Source: Symsagittifera roscoffensis | Lineage: Eukaryota; Xenacoelomorpha; Acoela; Convolutidae | Reading direction: 5' to 3' | DNA: 64,000 nt | NCBI RefSeq assembly: GCF_963678635.1 | Contig: NC_087064.1 | Span: 52,966,684 to 53,030,683 of the forward strand | Part shown: positions 63,168 through 64,000 of the stretch, piece after piece | Numbering within the stretch: position 1 is the stretch's first letter | How the letters are laid out: the number at the start of each line of letters is the position of its first letter | Made by a program: the position numbers and the translations under genes | Notes under the pieces: generated by a model | Databases searched by the model: none | Seen by the model: only the letters and a program-made list of their open reading frames with translations | Told to the model about the DNA's origin: nothing

Positions 63168-63779
63168 TGTGCCATTCTGCCAGATGACACAGCACAACCT
63201 TCCGGCGACATAAAAAAGAGTGACAAAAGGCCTTATGAACAAAAAAGTGTTGCGACGGAGGGTCAGAATGTTCTAGAATTTTTATTTTTAAAATTTCGAT
63301 TGGAAGAAGAACATTTCTGAGAAATAGAGAAAAGATGGCCATTTTGAATAAAAAGACGAAAAACAGAACCACGATAGAGATTGTTAAGAACAGTCGAGCA
63401 AGAAAATTACGAAGCCTCTTATCGTGGCAATAACACACGATAAGAACCTTAGCGACGGATATTTGTGGAGAAGGAGGCTTCAGTGGGGGAAGAAATATAC
63501 CACGGAACCCTCCCGGGACACGAATTATAAGAGATAAGAGTGTTATCTCAAGAATATTACGGGAGCGGAGGCTTGGTCCCCCCAGAGACTGTCTATGTGA
63601 AGGGACTGTATAGACTGACTGTATAGCTGCTATAATGTCATAGATATTAATTAACACCGTTATTATTTAATATTTCAGAGCATGAGTAGCTAGAAAAAGG
63701 GAAAGGGTCAATCCATCTCCAATGGATTTAATATAAAACTGTCACACAAAAACATATAAAAATAGGTTGTTCGAGCCGT
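63168..63779 (+). repeat. 3' LTR, first 612 bp
   Basis: Matches 38418-39029 at a constant offset of 24,750. By eye two substitutions differ (near 63337, C/T, and near 63385, G/T). TATAAAA is at 63732-63738. The LTR stops at 63779, where third-ORF sequence begins. Confidence 0.9.
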
Positions 63780-64000
63780 ACGACTGGCTTGGTGCTTGAT
63801 GGGCATCAAGAAGGCGGAGTATGAAGCCAGTAATGACTCGAGATCACGAGAACAGGAGCTAGAATTGATGGAAGCTCTGCGAGCATTGATCTCAAAAGAC
63901 GATTCAGCGATAGCATGGGCTAAGCGAAAGGATGCCCTTTGCTTTGTCAGGTTCGTGGTGGATCGTATCCCCACTCCTGTTTTGGGAGAATGTATAAAGA
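63778..64000 (+). pseudogene. Third-ORF fragment fused to the truncated LTR
   Basis: Equals 59926-60148 (offset 3,852) to the window end: WCLMGIKKAEYEASNDSR, then EALRALISKDDSAIAWAK. The joint shares two bases (GT) with the LTR. It is the interior of the protein and has no start. Either another element copy begins here by recombination or the assembly has been joined wrongly. Confidence 0.9.

Larger units (their letters stand above)
38418..63779 (+). mobile_element. Giant Ty3/gypsy-type LTR retrotransposon, youngest copy
   Basis: Order: 5' LTR (from 38418), leader, gag-pol frame (42429-51911), spacer, third ORF (52374-62419 with a 1,174 bp insertion), 3' UTR, polypurine tract, 3' LTR start (63168-63779, truncated). 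Pol order PR-RT-RH-IN places it with Ty3/gypsy and not Ty1/copia. The distance between LTR starts is 24,750 bp, or about 23.6 kb without the insertion. With one more LTR of at least 2.3 kb the original element was at least 25.9 kb. By eye the two LTR starts differ at two positions in 612 bp, so it is a recent insertion. It carries two in-frame TGA codons in gag-pol and two lesions in the third ORF, so this copy is probably not autonomous as it stands. Confidence 0.9.

Overview
The window looks like a repeat-dominated stretch of an animal (probably invertebrate) nuclear genome. I see no host gene, tRNA, rRNA or CRISPR array. Nearly all of the 64 kb can be assigned to one family of very large Ty3/gypsy-type LTR retrotransposons. 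All copies lie on the + strand, head to tail, nested and in different states of decay. The species cannot be fixed from this sequence. A TTTCAG splice-acceptor-like block in the LTR would suit a nematode, but that is weak evidence.

Layout. (1) 1-2175: relic of the third ORF of an old copy. (2) 2176-8745: relic of RNase H, integrase and pol C-terminus, containing a recent 2.49 kb tandem duplication (1849-4342 / 4344-6836). (3) 9165-19830: old third ORF running to its tail, with internal tandem repeats, followed by a 3' UTR and an LTR (20509-22812). (4) 22813-37316: a middle-aged copy with a duplicated macro-domain piece, pol with an in-frame integrase deletion, third ORF with a 1,241 bp tandem duplication, 3' UTR and a truncated LTR. 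(5) 37317-38417: mostly unassigned, with one more relic LTR start. (6) 38418-63779: the youngest copy, with LTR, leader, gag, pol, third ORF, 3' UTR and the first 612 bp of the 3' LTR. The two LTR ends differ at only two positions by eye. (7) 63778-64000: a fragment of the third ORF fused to the truncated LTR.

How the parts fit together. In the young copy gag-pol is a single reading frame (42429-51911) interrupted by two TGA codons. It encodes a coiled-coil N-terminal region, a gag capsid domain, two CCHC knuckles, protease (DTGA), reverse transcriptase (YVDD), RNase H, integrase (HHCC, DDE, GPF module) and, unusually, a C-terminal macro-like domain. After a 462 bp spacer with two perfect hairpins comes a third ORF. 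Aligning copies, and allowing for a 1,174 bp insertion and a 4-nt insertion in the young copy, its ancestral length is about 2,955 codons. It carries a clear SGNH/GDSL hydrolase domain, a second degenerate SGNH-like domain and a long region I cannot assign; no signal peptide or transmembrane segment is obvious, so it does not look like an envelope gene. The whole element would be at least about 25.9 kb, against the usual 5-9 kb for Ty3/gypsy.

Most notable signals: the macro and SGNH domains in an LTR element; an exact 13-base copy of the polypurine-tract motif kept inside pol in two different reading frames (a candidate central PPT); and twin multi-hairpin RNA modules in the 5' leader whose stems differ in sequence but still pair.
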